Source: Hyphomicrobiales bacterium (lineage in GTDB: Bacteria > Pseudomonadota > Alphaproteobacteria > Rhizobiales > Beijerinckiaceae). From it: DNA of 64,000 bases. The stretch spans positions 17,335 through 81,334 of the forward strand of contig JAIYDY010000002.1 in assembly GCA_027487245.1 (NCBI GenBank), read 5' to 3'. The stretch's first letter is position 1. The number at the start of each line of letters is the position of its first letter. The position numbers were made by a program, and so were the translations under genes. The notes below the pieces were generated by a model. The model saw only the letters and a list, made by a program, of their open reading frames with translations. It made no database searches and had not been told where the DNA came from. This document shows, in pieces, positions 17,474 through 29,168 of the stretch.

Positions 17474-17502
17474 ATGCCGCCGCGAGGCGGCATTTTCGTT
17501 TT
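17474..17502 (+). terminator. intrinsic terminator of tRNA-Ala
   Basis: ATGCCGCC and GGCGGCAT form a perfect 8-bp stem with a GCGA loop (17474-17493), followed by TTTTCGTTTT. It lies just downstream of tRNA-Ala and abuts the 3' end of hrcA from the other strand. Confidence 0.88.
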
Positions 17503-18596
17503 CAGCTCTCCCGTTTCCGCATCATGTCCGACACGACCCTGGCGGTGAAATCGACCATGGGCACGATACGGGCGTAGTTGAGGCGCGTCGGGCCGATGAT
17601 GCCGACCACGCCGACGATCTGCTGGCGGCTGTCGTGGAACGGGGCCGCGATCAGCGATGAGCCGGACAACGAGAAAAGCTTGTTTTCCGAACCGATGAAG
17701 ATGCGAACCCCGTCGGCGCTTTCGGCGCGCGACAGCAGTTCGATCACTTCCTTCTGCGTTTCGAGATCGGCGAACAGCAGCCGGATCCGCTCCAGATCCT
17801 CCTGGGCCTTGAGGTCTTCCAGCAGGTTGGCCTGGCCGCGAACGATCAACTGGCGTGCACCCTCGCTGCCGACACTGACGGCAAGGCCCGCCTCAACCAG
17901 CCGGGCCGTTAGTTCGTCCAGTTCGTCCGTGAGTTGGGAGCGGTGTTCCTCAAGATCGGTGCGCAGCTCGCCGATGGTGCGACCATCGAGACGGGCATTG
18001 AGGAAGTTCGTCGCCTCGGTGAGGGCCGATGCCGGAAGCCCCGGCGGCAGGGCCAGGATTCGGTTTTCGACCTGCCCATCCTCGCCGACCAGCACGACGA
18101 GCGCACGCGCCGGATCGAGCATCACGAACTCGACGTGCTTGAGCCGCGTGTTGGTCTTGCTGGCCAGCACCACGCCGGCACCGCGCGAAAGACCCGAAAG
18201 AAGGCTCGATGCCTCGGCCAGAACGCCATCAAGCGAGCGGCCGGCGGCGGCCTTGACCTGCGCCTCGATGGCGGCGCGCTCGTCACCCGTGGGGTCGCCC
18301 ACTTCCATCATTGCATCGACGAAGAAGCGCAGGCCCTTCTCGGTCGGCATCCGGCCGGCGGAGGTGTGCGGCGCAAAGATCAGCCCTGCGTCCTCCAGAT
18401 CGGACATGACGTTGCGCACCGAGGCCGGCGAGAGGGTCATCGGAATGATGCGCGAGATGTTGCGCGAGCCCAGCGGTTCGCCATGGGACAGGTAGTTCTC
18501 GACAATCCGGCGGAAAATCTCGCGCGACCGCTCGTCGATGGTGGACAGGCTCATCGCAGGCGGATTCATGGCGGGCGGGCGAACAAGGTTCGTCAT
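17502..18596 (-). CDS. hrcA: heat-inducible transcription repressor HrcA
   Basis: 364 aa. HrcA binds CIRCE elements and represses groESL/dnaK-type chaperone operons, with GroEL controlling its folding. The N-terminal winged helix ([20 protein letters not shown], then [18 protein letters not shown]) is followed by [18 protein letters not shown] and a GAF-like core; the C-terminus has [20 protein letters not shown] and [19 protein letters not shown], both family signatures. In many alphaproteobacteria hrcA is followed by grpE and sits near rph; neither is here. I see no CIRCE palindrome upstream. The start at 18596 could instead be one of the downstream in-frame ATGs. Confidence 0.95.
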   Translation of the reverse strand: MTNLVRPPAMNPPAMSLSTIDERSREIFRRIVENYLSHGEPLGSRNISRIIPMTLSPASVRNVMSDLEDAGLIFAPHTSAGRMPTEKGLRFFVDAMMEVGDPTGDERAAIEAQVKAAAGRSLDGVLAEASSLLSGLSRGAGVVLASKTNTRLKHVEFVMLDPARALVVLVGEDGQVENRILALPPGLPASALTEATNFLNARLDGRTIGELRTDLEEHRSQLTDELDELTARLVEAGLAVSVGSEGARQLIVRGQANLLEDLKAQEDLERIRLLFADLETQKEVIELLSRAESADGVRIFIGSENKLFSLSGSSLIAAPFHDSRQQIVGVVGIIGPTRLNYARIVPMVDFTARVVSDMMRKRES

Positions 18597-19034
18597 GGGC
18601 GGGCGTCACTTTCGGGGCCGGATCGCGGGCAGCGTTCTTTCCGATCGGGTCATGCGCCCCATGTGGCCATCAGTTTGTGGTTCCGGCAAGCGGATGACAG
18701 CGTTTTTCGCCGGCACCATTTTCGGAGCGGCGGCCTTTCGCGATTCGCATTGCCTCAAAACCGTGCCGGTGATATTGCAGCGCAGCGAATTAGGGGGGCG
18801 CGTGCCTGGCCGGGACAAGGCCCCGGCATGCGCCTCCCCTGTTTTTTTGAACACGGCTGGCGCGGACCAAGCGTTGCCGCTTCCGCAGCATCCGGCATCT
18901 GCGCCCTTCTTGGGGTGCGGGAGCCAAGTGCCACCTTGTAGCCTGTTCATACCGTATCGCCCGTCCGTTCTGTTCACGTCCGCCCTTTTCACGTCCCCGC
19001 GCCCTGCCGCGCCCGAAACGCAAAGTCCGCCACC
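18597..19034. other. 438-bp divergent region, hrcA / typA, with promoter and attenuator-like hairpin
   Basis: No gene is supported. A promoter-like TTGCCT (18750-18755), 17 bp, TATTGC (18773-18778) points rightward. Transcription would start near 18785 and run at once into a strong intrinsic terminator (18792-18848) before reaching typA. Upstream of 18750 I see nothing definite. Confidence 0.55.
18792..18848 (+). terminator. strong intrinsic terminator / possible attenuator upstream of typA
   Basis: A stem of 14 consecutive pairs (two G-U), 18793-18806 with 18825-18838, and an inner GGCC/GGCC helix, is followed by seven T (18842-18848). It has terminator polarity only on the plus strand. No plus-strand gene precedes it after the already terminated tRNA-Ala. 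It therefore either ends a small RNA or acts in the typA leader, 186 bp before the typA ATG. Confidence 0.75.
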
Positions 19035-20861
<1,827 letters not shown>

Positions 20862-20900
20862 GGCCGCTCGCCAGTTTCGCGCCCTGCATCCGTGATCTTG

Positions 20901-20955
20901 CGTGACTGGGGTCTGTCACGCGGGTTTCCGCGGCCGCTCTTGCGTCAGCGCAAGA
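20901..20955. repeat. two tandem inverted repeats after typA
   Basis: CGTGAC/GTCACG (20901-20920, 8-nt loop) is followed by TCTTGCG/CGCAAGA (20938-20955, TCAG loop). Both are perfect short stems 40-95 bp past the typA stop. There is no T-run, so they may be transcript 3'-end stabilisers or weak terminators. Confidence 0.45.
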
Positions 20956-21045
20956 CGACCCTTGTCGCATCACGCCACTTTTGTGCGCTCCTTCATGGCA
21001 TAAGACCCAGACCGGAAGCGGCGCTCTGCCGCCGGAGGGTCTGCC

Positions 21046-21888
21046 ATGACACACGGTGCCACAGCCAAACTCGAAGCGCTTGCCGCGCCGGCCCATGTCG
21101 CGCGCGTGACCTTGCAGGTGCGGGACCTTGACCGGGTGGCGAGGTTCTATGCCGACGCACTGGGCCTTGCCATCAGCGCCAGAACCGACACTCACATCAC
21201 CCTCGCGGCAGGAGACGGAACGGCCCTGCTCGACCTGCGCACGGAGACCGGCCTGAAAGCCGCCGGGCAGGCGACGCCCGGCCTGTTCCACACGGCTTTC
21301 CTGCTGCCGGAACGGCGCGACCTCGCCGACTGGGTGCGCCATGCCCGACGCATCGGACTGGCCATCGAGGGCGCATCGGACCACTTGGTCAGCGAGGCAA
21401 TCTACCTGTCCGATCCGGAAGGCAACGGCATCGAGATCTATGTGGACCGGCCCCGGTCGTCCTGGAAGTCTGATGGTATCGGCGTGGCCATGGCGACCTT
21501 GCCGCTGGATGGCGCATCGCTGCTGGCAGAACCAGCGACAGCCGGCGCGTGGCGCTTTCCGGATGCGGGACGGATCGGTCATGTCCATCTGAAGGTCGGC
21601 GATCTGGCGGCGGCAGAAGCGTTCTACCGGGCCGAACTCGGGCTCGACGTGATGGCGCGCTATCCGGGAGCCGTCTTTCTGGGATGGGGCGGCTATCACC
21701 ACCACATCGCCCTCAATGTCTGGGCCTCGAAGGGAGCGCCGGCACGCACGGCAGGCCTTGCCGGCCTTGCCGAAATTGGGCTGACGGCAGATGGCACTCC
21801 GCCATGGGCCATGACCGGCCGGCCGGACCGTGCCGATCCGGCTGGCAACCGGCTTCTGCTGTCTCAGGCCAGCGCGTCGATCTCGTGA
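21046..21888 (+). CDS. VOC-family (glyoxalase/extradiol dioxygenase-like) protein
   Basis: 280 aa with two vicinal-oxygen-chelate modules. The first begins HVARVTLQVRDLDRVARFYA and ends with the metal-ligand motif LSDPEGNGIEIYVDRP (Glu ligand). The second begins GHVHLKVGDLAAAEAFYRAE and continues FLGWGGYHHHIALNVWASKG. The layout matches CatE-type catechol 2,3-dioxygenase-like proteins, but the substrate cannot be told and no aromatic pathway adjoins. GGAGG lies 8 bp before the ATG. The last 25 bp overlap the convergent usp gene. Confidence 0.88.
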   Translation: MTHGATAKLEALAAPAHVARVTLQVRDLDRVARFYADALGLAISARTDTHITLAAGDGTALLDLRTETGLKAAGQATPGLFHTAFLLPERRDLADWVRHARRIGLAIEGASDHLVSEAIYLSDPEGNGIEIYVDRPRSSWKSDGIGVAMATLPLDGASLLAEPATAGAWRFPDAGRIGHVHLKVGDLAAAEAFYRAELGLDVMARYPGAVFLGWGGYHHHIALNVWASKGAPARTAGLAGLAEIGLTADGTPPWAMTGRPDRADPAGNRLLLSQASASIS

Positions 21889-22361
21889 TCACCCAGATGC
21901 CCTGGCACAATGGCCAGAGGCACGGGAAACTGGCCTGCTGAACGGCCAGCCAGCGTCGAGACCAGCGGGCCGGGCCCTTCAGGCTCGGTGCCGGCCGCAA
22001 GGATCAGGATGGCGACATCCTCGTCCTGTTCGATGATCCTCAGGATTTCCTCGGCCTTCTGGCCGGTCCTGACCAGTTTCTCGGGTTCGAGGCCCGCCAC
22101 CGTGCGCACGATGGCGGCCGCTGCCTCCAGCCTGCGCTCTGCTGCGGCCTCGGCCTCGGCCTGCATCACGTCGCCGACGCCAAGCCATTGGGTGAACTCG
22201 GGAGGCGCGACGATGGCGGCCAGAAGGACGCCGGAGCCGATGCGGGCCGCGCGGCGCGCGGCAAAGCGCACGGCCTTGGCGCATTCGGGGGTATCGTCGA
22301 CCACCGCCATGAACTTGGGCCGGTGACCGGGCTCATAGGCGCGCCGGGTGGATGCTGTCAT
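21864..22361 (-). CDS. universal stress protein (UspA family)
   Basis: 165 aa from the ATG at 22361. A Rossmann-like USP domain: PKFMAVVDDTPECAKAVRFA at the N-terminus, an internal helix of EAEAEAAAERRLEAAA, and ILILAAGTEPEGPGPLVSTL near the C-terminus. The ATP-binding G-2x-G-9x-G(S/T) motif is not clear, so it may not bind ATP. It follows trpS and murJ on the same strand, a conserved order in Rhizobiales. Its stop lies inside the convergent VOC gene (25-bp overlap). Confidence 0.9.
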   Translation of the reverse strand: MTASTRRAYEPGHRPKFMAVVDDTPECAKAVRFAARRAARIGSGVLLAAIVAPPEFTQWLGVGDVMQAEAEAAAERRLEAAAAIVRTVAGLEPEKLVRTGQKAEEILRIIEQDEDVAILILAAGTEPEGPGPLVSTLAGRSAGQFPVPLAIVPGHLGDHEIDALA

Positions 22362-22497
22362 GACTGCTCGTGTCTGCCATGCAAGACGCACCGCGATGAC
22401 GGAGCCATCATGCGTGGAAGCCTGCGGGGACGCCATGTTGAGGGCACTGTCGCGGCGAAAGCAAGGCGCGCGACAAGCAAGTTGCCCGCCTTGCCCA

Positions 22498-23538
22498 TCA
22501 GCGGGCGCGAACGAAACCGACGATATCCTTGACCTCGGCCATGGTCGTGGTGGCGATCGCACGGGCGCGGTCGGCACCATCGACCAGAAGACGGTCGATT
22601 TCGGCCGGGTCAGCCAGAAGGCGCTTCATCTCGCCATTGATCGGGGACAGCTTGTCCACGGCCAGGTCGACCAGCGCCGCCTTGAAACCGGAGAACTGGG
22701 CTCCGCCGAAGCGGGTCAGCACATCCTGCTTCGAGATATCCGCCAGGCCTGCATAGATGCCGACCAGATTGTCGGCCTCGGGCCGGCCTTCCAGACCCTT
22801 TTCCTCAGAGGGCAGGGCATCGGGGTCTGTCTTGGCCTTGCGCACCTTCTGGGCGATCGTGTCCGCATCATCGGTCATGTTGATGCGGGAATAGTCGGAT
22901 GGGTCCGACTTCGACATTTTCTTGGTGCCGTCGCGCAGCGACATCACCCTGGCGGCCGGGCCGCCGATCATCGGCTCGGTCAGCGGAAAGAAGCTGTCAC
23001 CATGGCCGTGAGCGGCGATCTGCGCGGCAAAATCGGTGTTGAACTTCTGCGCGATATCGCGCGTCAGTTCGAGATGCTGCTTCTGATCTTCGCCAACCGG
23101 CACGGCGGTGGCCTTGTAGAGCAGGATGTCAGCCGCCATCAGCACCGGATAGCCATAGAGCCCGACCGAGGCGTTCTCGCGGTCCTTGCCGGCCTTTTCC
23201 TTGAACTGCGTCATGCGGTTGAGCCAGCCGAGCCGAGCCACGCAATTGAAGATCCAGCCGAGTTCGGCGTGCTGGGAGACCTGGCTCTGGTTGAACAGGA
23301 TCGAGCGCTTCGGGTCGATGCCTGCGGCCATGTAGGCCGCCGTGACCTCGCGGATGGCGCGGGTCAGATCGGCCGGATCCTGCCAGACGGTGACGGCGTG
23401 CATGTCCACGACGCAGTAAATGCAATCGTGGCTTTCCTGCATCTGCACCCAGCGCTTGAGAGCGCCCAGGTAATTGCCCAGATGGAGGGTGTGCGTGGGC
23501 TGCATGCCTGAAAACACGCGCGGGCTGAAACTGGCCAT
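22498..23538 (-). CDS. trpS: tryptophanyl-tRNA synthetase
   Basis: 346 aa class I aminoacyl-tRNA synthetase charging tRNA-Trp. Signatures: [20 protein letters not shown] (HIGH variant HLGN), the active-site region [17 protein letters not shown] and [18 protein letters not shown], and the KMSKS loop [15 protein letters not shown] chose the ATG at 23538 (MASFSPRVF), which has GGAAG upstream; an in-frame start 18 bp earlier adds six residues. It sits 97 bp after murJ, probably co-transcribed. Confidence 0.96.
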   Translation of the reverse strand: MASFSPRVFSGMQPTHTLHLGNYLGALKRWVQMQESHDCIYCVVDMHAVTVWQDPADLTRAIREVTAAYMAAGIDPKRSILFNQSQVSQHAELGWIFNCVARLGWLNRMTQFKEKAGKDRENASVGLYGYPVLMAADILLYKATAVPVGEDQKQHLELTRDIAQKFNTDFAAQIAAHGHGDSFFPLTEPMIGGPAARVMSLRDGTKKMSKSDPSDYSRINMTDDADTIAQKVRKAKTDPDALPSEEKGLEGRPEADNLVGIYAGLADISKQDVLTRFGGAQFSGFKAALVDLAVDKLSPINGEMKRLLADPAEIDRLLVDGADRARAIATTTMAEVKDIVGFVRAR

Positions 23539-23635
23539 GGGGAAACTTCCGATCAAGAACAGGCTGAGGCCTTATGCGCGAAGCACGATCAGGCTGACAA
23601 GTGCGCAAGGCGGGTTTGCTTGATCCGACTGCCGT

Positions 23636-25234
23636 TCAGGACGGCGCGGTGCCCTGCGTTGTCCGGGCCCAGAAGCGGCTGCGCAGGCCGAATGCCCACG
23701 CGGATGCGGCATAGACAGCAAGACCGGCTGTGCACAGGCCGATCAGCAGGGCGAAGGCGCGCCAGTCCGCCACCTTGCCGACCAGGTCGTCGTGCAGGTC
23801 CATGCCGAGCGTCATCACCGCAGCGGCCATGATCGCGGCCGAGGCCACACCGATCGCCACTGTCCGCAGCAGGGAAGCATCCGGCCGCCAGAGCCCGTCG
23901 CGCCAGAGCAGTGCCGCGAGAGCCAGGCTCTGGGTCCAGAAGGCCAGCGACGCTGCCAGCGCGGCCCCGGCCGCCGGCTGGCTGCCCGAGAGCAGCAGCC
24001 CCGCGCCGATTGCCATGGCGATCGAGACGAGGCCGACCATCAGCGGTTTTCCCGGGTTCTGACGTGCGAAATAGACCTGCGACAGCACCTTTGCGACCAC
24101 AGCTCCTGGCAAACCGATGGCAAAGGCAAAGAGTGCGGCTGCCGTGCGCTCTCGGTCGACCGGGCCAAACTTTCCGCGCTCGAACAACACGGCCACGATC
24201 GGCTCGGCGAGGACAGCCAGCGCGGTCGCGGCGGGGATGGCGAGCAGCAAGCCGAGCGCGAGCGCTGCCGAGACTGTGCGACGCCGGCCATCAGAATCAC
24301 CTTCGGCCTCCCGTGCCGCGATCTCGGGCAGCAGCACAACGCCCATGGCCACGGCCACGAAACCGAGCGGAAGCTGGAAGACGCGGTCGGCATAGTAGAG
24401 CCAAGACACCGCGCCAGGCTGGACCGAGGCGATCTGAGTCGCCACCAGCAGCACGAACTGGGAGGTCGCACTGGCCAGCAGCGCAGGCAGGCCCAGCAGC
24501 AGGAGCCGTTTCATGGCAGGCGACCAGCCAAACCTGAGGCGCGGAATGCCGGGCGCTTTCCAGCCGAGGGCCCAGAACACCAGCAGAAGGTGGAGGGCAC
24601 CGGCGAGTGACACCGACCAGGCCAGCGTCTTGGCCGTCCGAAACGGGCTTTGGGCCTGCCATTCGCTCCAGACCAGGGCGCTGATCAGCACGAGATTGAG
24701 CACGACCGGTGCCAGCGCCGCGACGGCAAAGCGCTTGTTGGCATTGAGGATGGCCGCGACCAGCGAGGCCATCACCGTGAAACCGACGAAGGGCAGCGCC
24801 AGCCGCGTATAGCTCTGCGCCAGCGCATAGGTCACAGGCGCGTCGCGGAAGCCGCCGGCCAGCGCCAGCACCAGCCACGGCGCGATCAGCTCGGACAGCC
24901 CGACGATGATGAGCAGGATGCCTGCGAAATTGCCCAGCGCCTCGCCGGCAAAGCGTCGTGCCTCCGCTTCGCCCTCGTTCGCCTTCAGGCCGAGATAGAC
25001 CGGCACGAACGGCGCATTGAGGCCGCCTTCGCCGAGGACGCGGCGGAACATGTTCGGCAACCGGAACGCCACGAGGAAGGCATCGGCGATCGGCCCGGCA
25101 CCAAGCGCGCGGGCAATCAGCACATCGCGGACAAAACCCAGGATGCGGGACAGCACCGTCGCCAGACCAACGATGACCGAGTCGCGCGCGAGGTGCGAAG
25201 ACCCCTCAACCTGATCTTCGGCGCGTTCCCTCAT
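23636..25234 (-). CDS. murJ: lipid II flippase MurJ
   Basis: 532 aa MOP-superfamily membrane protein with about 14 transmembrane helices. It flips lipid II across the inner membrane for peptidoglycan synthesis. Family features: SVIVGLATVLSRILGFVRDV at the N-terminus, FRLPNMFRRVLGEGGLNAPF (conserved GE(G)xLxxxFVP region), SWLYYADRVFQLPLGFVAVA and KVLSQVYFARQNPGKP. It heads a murJ-trpS-usp run and is 66 bp from hslU on the same strand. Confidence 0.95.
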   Translation of the reverse strand: MRERAEDQVEGSSHLARDSVIVGLATVLSRILGFVRDVLIARALGAGPIADAFLVAFRLPNMFRRVLGEGGLNAPFVPVYLGLKANEGEAEARRFAGEALGNFAGILLIIVGLSELIAPWLVLALAGGFRDAPVTYALAQSYTRLALPFVGFTVMASLVAAILNANKRFAVAALAPVVLNLVLISALVWSEWQAQSPFRTAKTLAWSVSLAGALHLLLVFWALGWKAPGIPRLRFGWSPAMKRLLLLGLPALLASATSQFVLLVATQIASVQPGAVSWLYYADRVFQLPLGFVAVAMGVVLLPEIAAREAEGDSDGRRRTVSAALALGLLLAIPAATALAVLAEPIVAVLFERGKFGPVDRERTAAALFAFAIGLPGAVVAKVLSQVYFARQNPGKPLMVGLVSIAMAIGAGLLLSGSQPAAGAALAASLAFWTQSLALAALLWRDGLWRPDASLLRTVAIGVASAAIMAAAVMTLGMDLHDDLVGKVADWRAFALLIGLCTAGLAVYAASAWAFGLRSRFWARTTQGTAPS

Positions 25235-25300
25235 GCGGCTGAGTGTAGCGCGCTTTGCGGCGGAAGGGAGACTGCGCGCGCACTCAGCAGCACGACAGCC

Positions 25301-26608
25301 TCACAGGATGAACCGGGACAGGTCGGTGTTCTTGGACAGATCGCCGACGCGGGCCTCGACATAGGCCGCATCGATGCGGATGGTCTCGCCGCTGCGATCG
25401 GGCGCGGTGAACGAAATGTCGTCCAGAACCCGCTCGATCACGGTCTGGAGCCGGCGCGCGCCGATGTTCTCGACCGTGGAATTGACATGCACGGCCACGC
25501 GGGCCAGCGCCGCCACGGCGTCGTCGGTGAAGACCATGTCCAGCCCTTCGGTCGCCATCATGGCGACGGACTGCTTGAGCAGGCTGACCTCGGTGTCGGT
25601 CAGGATACGCTTGAAATCATCGACATCGAGCGGCAAGAGCTCGACCCGGATCGGCAGCCGGCCCTGCAATTCAGGCAGCAGGTCGGACGGCTTGGCGACA
25701 TGGAAGGCCCCCGAGGCGATGAACAGGATATGGTCGCTCTTGACCGGCCCGTGCTTGGTCGAGACCGTGGTGCCTTCAATCAGCGGCAGCAGGTCGCGCT
25801 GCACGCCCTCGCGGGAGACATCTGCCCCGCCCCGGCCCTCGCGGCTGCAGATCTTGTCGATCTCGTCGAGAAAGACGATGCCGTTGTTCTCGACCTGGCG
25901 GATGGCCTCCTGCACCAGCGCATCCTGATCAAGCAGCTTGTCGCTCTCTTCCTGCACCAGCGGATCGTAGGCGTCCTTCACCGACATGCGGCGCGGCTTG
26001 CCGGTCCTGCCGAAAGCCTTGCCGAACAGGTCGCCGATGTTGATGGCGCCGACCGAGGTTCCGGGCTGGTTCGGCAACTCGAACAGCGGCATGCCGCCCC
26101 CGCCTGCTGGCAACTCGACCTCGATTTCCTTGTCGTCCATCTCGCCGGCGCGCAGCTTGCGGCGGAACGAATCGCGGGTGGCGGGGCTGGCAGTCGCGCC
26201 GACCAGCGCATCGAGCACGCGCTCTTCTGCGGCAATGTGAGCCTTGGCCAGAACCTCCTTGCGCCGGGCATCGCGCACCAGGCCGATGCCGACTTCCAGC
26301 AGATCGCGCACGATGGATTCGACATCGCGCCCGACATAGCCGACTTCCGTGAACTTGGTGGCCTCGACCTTGAGAAAGGGCGCGCCCGCAAGGCGGGCGA
26401 GACGCCGCGAGATCTCGGTCTTGCCGCAGCCTGTCGGGCCGATCATCAGGATGTTCTTGGGCGCGACCTCATCGCGCAGCGGGCCTTCCAGTTGCTGCCG
26501 GCGCCAGCGGTTGCGCAACGCGATGGCCACGGCGCGCTTGGCATCCTTCTGACCAACGATGAAGCGGTCGAGTTCGGAGACGATCTCGCGGGGGGAGAAG
26601 GTGGTCAT
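25301..26608 (-). CDS. hslU: HslU, ATPase subunit of the HslUV protease
   Basis: 435 aa AAA+ unfoldase that feeds substrates to HslV. Features: [20 protein letters not shown], Walker [21 protein letters not shown] (about 56-75), the pore loop [14 protein letters not shown], the variable I-domain (about 110-235), Walker [13 protein letters not shown], and sensor-2 [15 protein letters not shown]. The C-terminal tail DLSRFIL inserts into HslV. It lies 10 bp after hslV, forming an operon. Confidence 0.97.
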   Translation of the reverse strand: MTTFSPREIVSELDRFIVGQKDAKRAVAIALRNRWRRQQLEGPLRDEVAPKNILMIGPTGCGKTEISRRLARLAGAPFLKVEATKFTEVGYVGRDVESIVRDLLEVGIGLVRDARRKEVLAKAHIAAEERVLDALVGATASPATRDSFRRKLRAGEMDDKEIEVELPAGGGGMPLFELPNQPGTSVGAINIGDLFGKAFGRTGKPRRMSVKDAYDPLVQEESDKLLDQDALVQEAIRQVENNGIVFLDEIDKICSREGRGGADVSREGVQRDLLPLIEGTTVSTKHGPVKSDHILFIASGAFHVAKPSDLLPELQGRLPIRVELLPLDVDDFKRILTDTEVSLLKQSVAMMATEGLDMVFTDDAVAALARVAVHVNSTVENIGARRLQTVIERVLDDISFTAPDRSGETIRIDAAYVEARVGDLSKNTDLSRFIL

Positions 26609-26618
26609 TCGCGGCTCC

Positions 26619-27176
26619 TCACGCCAGATCGAGCTGCTCGATGACGAGCGAATGGTTGGTGTAGACGCAGATGTCGCCGGCGATCTTCATCGCCTTGCGC
26701 ACGATGGCCTCGGCGTCGAGGTCAGTGTCGGCCAGAGCGCGGGCCGCTGCCAGGGCGTAATTTCCGCCAGAGCCGATGGCCATGATGCCATCGGAGGGCT
26801 CGAGCACATCCCCGGTGCCGCTCAGCAACAGCGAAACCTCCTTGTCGGCGACCAGCAGCATGGCTTCGAGCCGCCTGAGATAGCGATCCGTGCGCCAGTC
26901 CTTGGCCAGTTCCACGCAGGCCCGCATCAACTGGGCCGGATACTGGTCAAGTTTGGCTTCCAGCCGCTCGAACAGGGTGAACGCGTCCGCGGTCGCCCCT
27001 GCGAAACCGGCAATGACCTGACCCTTGGCGAGCAGGCGCACCTTGCGGGCATTGCCCTTGACGATTGTCGGACCGAGGCTGACCTGTCCATCGCCGCCGA
27101 TCACGACCTTGCCGCCCTTGCGCACCATCAGGATCGTGGTCGCGTGCATCACGGGAAGGACACCAAGCTCCATCAT
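26619..27176 (-). CDS. hslV: HslV, peptidase subunit of the HslUV protease
   Basis: About 185 aa threonine peptidase. A short propeptide ends ...MHA, leaving the catalytic Thr at the start of [59 protein letters not shown] and [16 protein letters not shown] are the usual proteasome-like signatures. ATGs at 27176 and 27173 follow GGAGG by about 10 bp; a GTG/ATG pair nearer the Thr is another option. It is divergent from hisB, as in other Rhizobiales. Confidence 0.95.
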   Translation of the reverse strand: MMELGVLPVMHATTILMVRKGGKVVIGGDGQVSLGPTIVKGNARKVRLLAKGQVIAGFAGATADAFTLFERLEAKLDQYPAQLMRACVELAKDWRTDRYLRRLEAMLLVADKEVSLLLSGTGDVLEPSDGIMAIGSGGNYALAAARALADTDLDAEAIVRKAMKIAGDICVYTNHSLVIEQLDLA

Positions 27177-27342
27177 TGTCGAATCGCCTCCAGGGGGAAC
27201 CTCATGCGCTATGTAGGCATTGTCGCCGTCCGGACCAACGGTCGGCATCGCGGCAGTCGTCACGCAATGCGGCAAATCAGGTTTCCACTTTGGCGAGACT
27301 TGCTCTAAAGCGACCGGACCAAGGGGTTGCGAGGTCACAGCA

Positions 27343-27930
27343 ATGCGCACCGGCGAGATCAAGCGTCGCACAGCGGAAACCGATGTCCATGTCGTCGTCA
27401 ATCTCGACGGCACCGGCAAGGCCGAGATCAGGACGGGTGTGGGCTTTTTCGACCACATGCTGGAGCTGTTCGCGCGTCATTCGCTGATCGATGTCACCGC
27501 GCACGTGACCGGCGATCTCCACGTCGATTTCCACCACACGGTGGAGGATACAGGCATCGCGCTGGGGCAGGCGATCCTGGCTGCGCTGGGCGACAAGAAG
27601 GGTCTGGCCCGCTATGCCGACATCCACATGCCGATGGACGAGACGCTGACGCGCGTGGCCGTCGATGTCTCGGGGCGGCCTTTCCTCGTGTTCCGCACCA
27701 GCTTTCCGGTTCCAAAGATCGGCGAGTTCGACACCGAACTGGTGCGCGAGTTCTTTCAGGCCTTCGCCATGAACGCGGGCCTGACGCTTCATGTCGAGAC
27801 CCTGTATGGGGCCAATGCCCATCACATCGCCGAAAGCTGCTTCAAGGGGCTGGCACGCACACTGCGGCTGGCGCTCAGTGTCGATCCGCGCGAAGGTGGG
27901 CGCATCCCGTCCACCAAGGGCGCTTTGTGA
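27343..27930 (+). CDS. hisB: imidazoleglycerol-phosphate dehydratase
   Basis: 195 aa, the monofunctional form. It makes imidazole-acetol phosphate in histidine synthesis and binds manganese through repeated His/Glu motifs: [38 protein letters not shown] and [20 protein letters not shown]. The ATG at 27343 follows GAGGTCACAGCA. It is the first gene of hisB-DUF2628-hisH-hisA-hisF-hisE-coaA; hisD and hisG are not in this cluster. Confidence 0.97.
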   Translation: MRTGEIKRRTAETDVHVVVNLDGTGKAEIRTGVGFFDHMLELFARHSLIDVTAHVTGDLHVDFHHTVEDTGIALGQAILAALGDKKGLARYADIHMPMDETLTRVAVDVSGRPFLVFRTSFPVPKIGEFDTELVREFFQAFAMNAGLTLHVETLYGANAHHIAESCFKGLARTLRLALSVDPREGGRIPSTKGAL

Positions 27931-27940
27931 GAGCACACCC

Positions 27941-28453
27941 ATGGCGTTCTACACCGTGCTGATGCCGCCTGCGGCTGCTGGCGAAACGCAAACCGAACAG
28001 TTCGAAAAGACCGTCTTCCTCAAGGATGGCTTTGCGGTCTTCGCTTTTCTGTTCACCGGGCTCTGGCTGCTGTCGAAGCGGCTCTGGCTGGCCTTTGCCG
28101 TCTTCCTGCTGGTCTGGCTGGCGCTCGCCTTCGGCGGCCGGGCTGTCGGCCTGCACCCGCTCGGGCTGGCTCTCGCGCAGGCGCTGATCGGGCTGTTCCT
28201 CGGGCTTGAAGGCCATGCCCTGCAGGAGCGCAAATTGCTCCGCAAGGGCTGGCAACTGGCCGGCGTGGTCGAAGGCAAGGATGTCGGGGCGGTCGAACGC
28301 CGGTTCTTCGAGACCTTGCCGATGGCGGCAAGGCTATTGCTGAGCACGTCCGGGCCGGCCGGGCCGCTGTCCGGGCCGGCCATGGCAACACGCACGCCGG
28401 GCAACCAGGGCACGGTGCTTGGCCTCTTTCCGGATGCGCAAGGCCGGACATGA
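27941..28453 (+). CDS. DUF2628 membrane protein of the his operon
   Basis: 170 aa. It starts [10 protein letters not shown] and then has an [20 protein letters not shown] stretch typical of DUF2628. Three hydrophobic segments lie between about residues 32 and 90, so it is probably an inner-membrane protein. The C-terminal part (residues about 95-170) is polar. Alphaproteobacteria keep it between hisB and hisH, but no histidine function is known. Its stop overlaps the hisH ATG by 4 bp. Confidence 0.85.
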   Translation: MAFYTVLMPPAAAGETQTEQFEKTVFLKDGFAVFAFLFTGLWLLSKRLWLAFAVFLLVWLALAFGGRAVGLHPLGLALAQALIGLFLGLEGHALQERKLLRKGWQLAGVVEGKDVGAVERRFFETLPMAARLLLSTSGPAGPLSGPAMATRTPGNQGTVLGLFPDAQGRT

Positions 28454-29106
28454 GCGCCAGCGTCGCGATCATCGACTACGGCTCGGGCAATCTGCACTCG
28501 GCCGCAAAGGCCTTCGAGCGGGCCGCCCGCGAGGCGGGATTGCCGGTGGCCATCCATGTCACCAGTTCGCCCGAGATTGTGGCGGCTGCCGACCACATCG
28601 TGCTGCCCGGTGTCGGGGCCTTCGCCGATTGCCGGCGCGGTCTCGTTGCCCTTCCGGGCATGATCGAGGCGATGAGCGAAGCTGTACTGGGCAGGGGCAG
28701 GCCCTTTCTTGGCATCTGCGTCGGCATGCAGTTGATGGCGACGCGCGGGCTTGAACACGAGATCAGCCCCGGCCTTGGCTGGATTGCCGGCGATGTCGCC
28801 GCCATCGTGCCGTCTGACCCCGCCCTCAAGATCCCGCACATGGGCTGGAACACGCTCGACTGTTCCCGGCCTCATGCCCTGCTCGACGGCATCGCGCTGG
28901 GGCCTTCGGGATGGCATGCCTACTTCGTGCATTCGTTCGCGCTGACACCAAGCCACGACGGCGACCTGATTGCCACCACCAGTCATGGCGGGCCGGTGCC
29001 GTCCATGGTTGGCCGCGAGACCATGGCCGGGGTGCAGTTCCACCCGGAAAAGAGCCAGAAACTCGGCCTCAGGCTGATCACGAACTTCCTGAGGTGGGCC
29101 CCATGA
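28450..29106 (+). CDS. hisH: imidazole glycerol phosphate synthase, glutaminase subunit
   Basis: 218 aa class I (triad) glutamine amidotransferase. It releases ammonia from glutamine for HisF. It begins [20 protein letters not shown]. The nucleophile is in [15 protein letters not shown] and the His/Glu pair in [13 protein letters not shown]. The ATGA overlap with DUF2628 implies translational coupling. Downstream, a 21-codon open frame bridges to hisA. Confidence 0.97.
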   Translation: MSASVAIIDYGSGNLHSAAKAFERAAREAGLPVAIHVTSSPEIVAAADHIVLPGVGAFADCRRGLVALPGMIEAMSEAVLGRGRPFLGICVGMQLMATRGLEHEISPGLGWIAGDVAAIVPSDPALKIPHMGWNTLDCSRPHALLDGIALGPSGWHAYFVHSFALTPSHDGDLIATTSHGGPVPSMVGRETMAGVQFHPEKSQKLGLRLITNFLRWAP

Positions 29107-29168
29107 CAGCGGTCGCCCGAATGGCTCTTGCAGCCCGAAGTGGTCGGTTCCGGAGGATCGCCGCATGA
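29103..29168 (+). CDS. possible 21-codon coupling ORF between hisH and hisA
   Basis: An ATG overlapping the hisH stop (ATGA at 29103-29106) opens a frame of 21 codons, [20 protein letters not shown] plus one Ala. Its TGA overlaps the hisA ATG (ATGA at 29165-29168). The peptide is small and basic, with no known match. It may serve only to carry ribosomes from hisH to hisA. It could equally be chance in GC-rich sequence; hisA has its own GGAGG at 29151-29155. Confidence 0.25.
   Translation: MTAVARMALAARSGRFRRIAA

Noticed and set aside
24650..26644. 664-codon plus-strand frame opposite murJ/hslU
   Set aside because: It spans parts of two real genes and their gap, has no domain features, and its composition matches reverse-complement coding bias.
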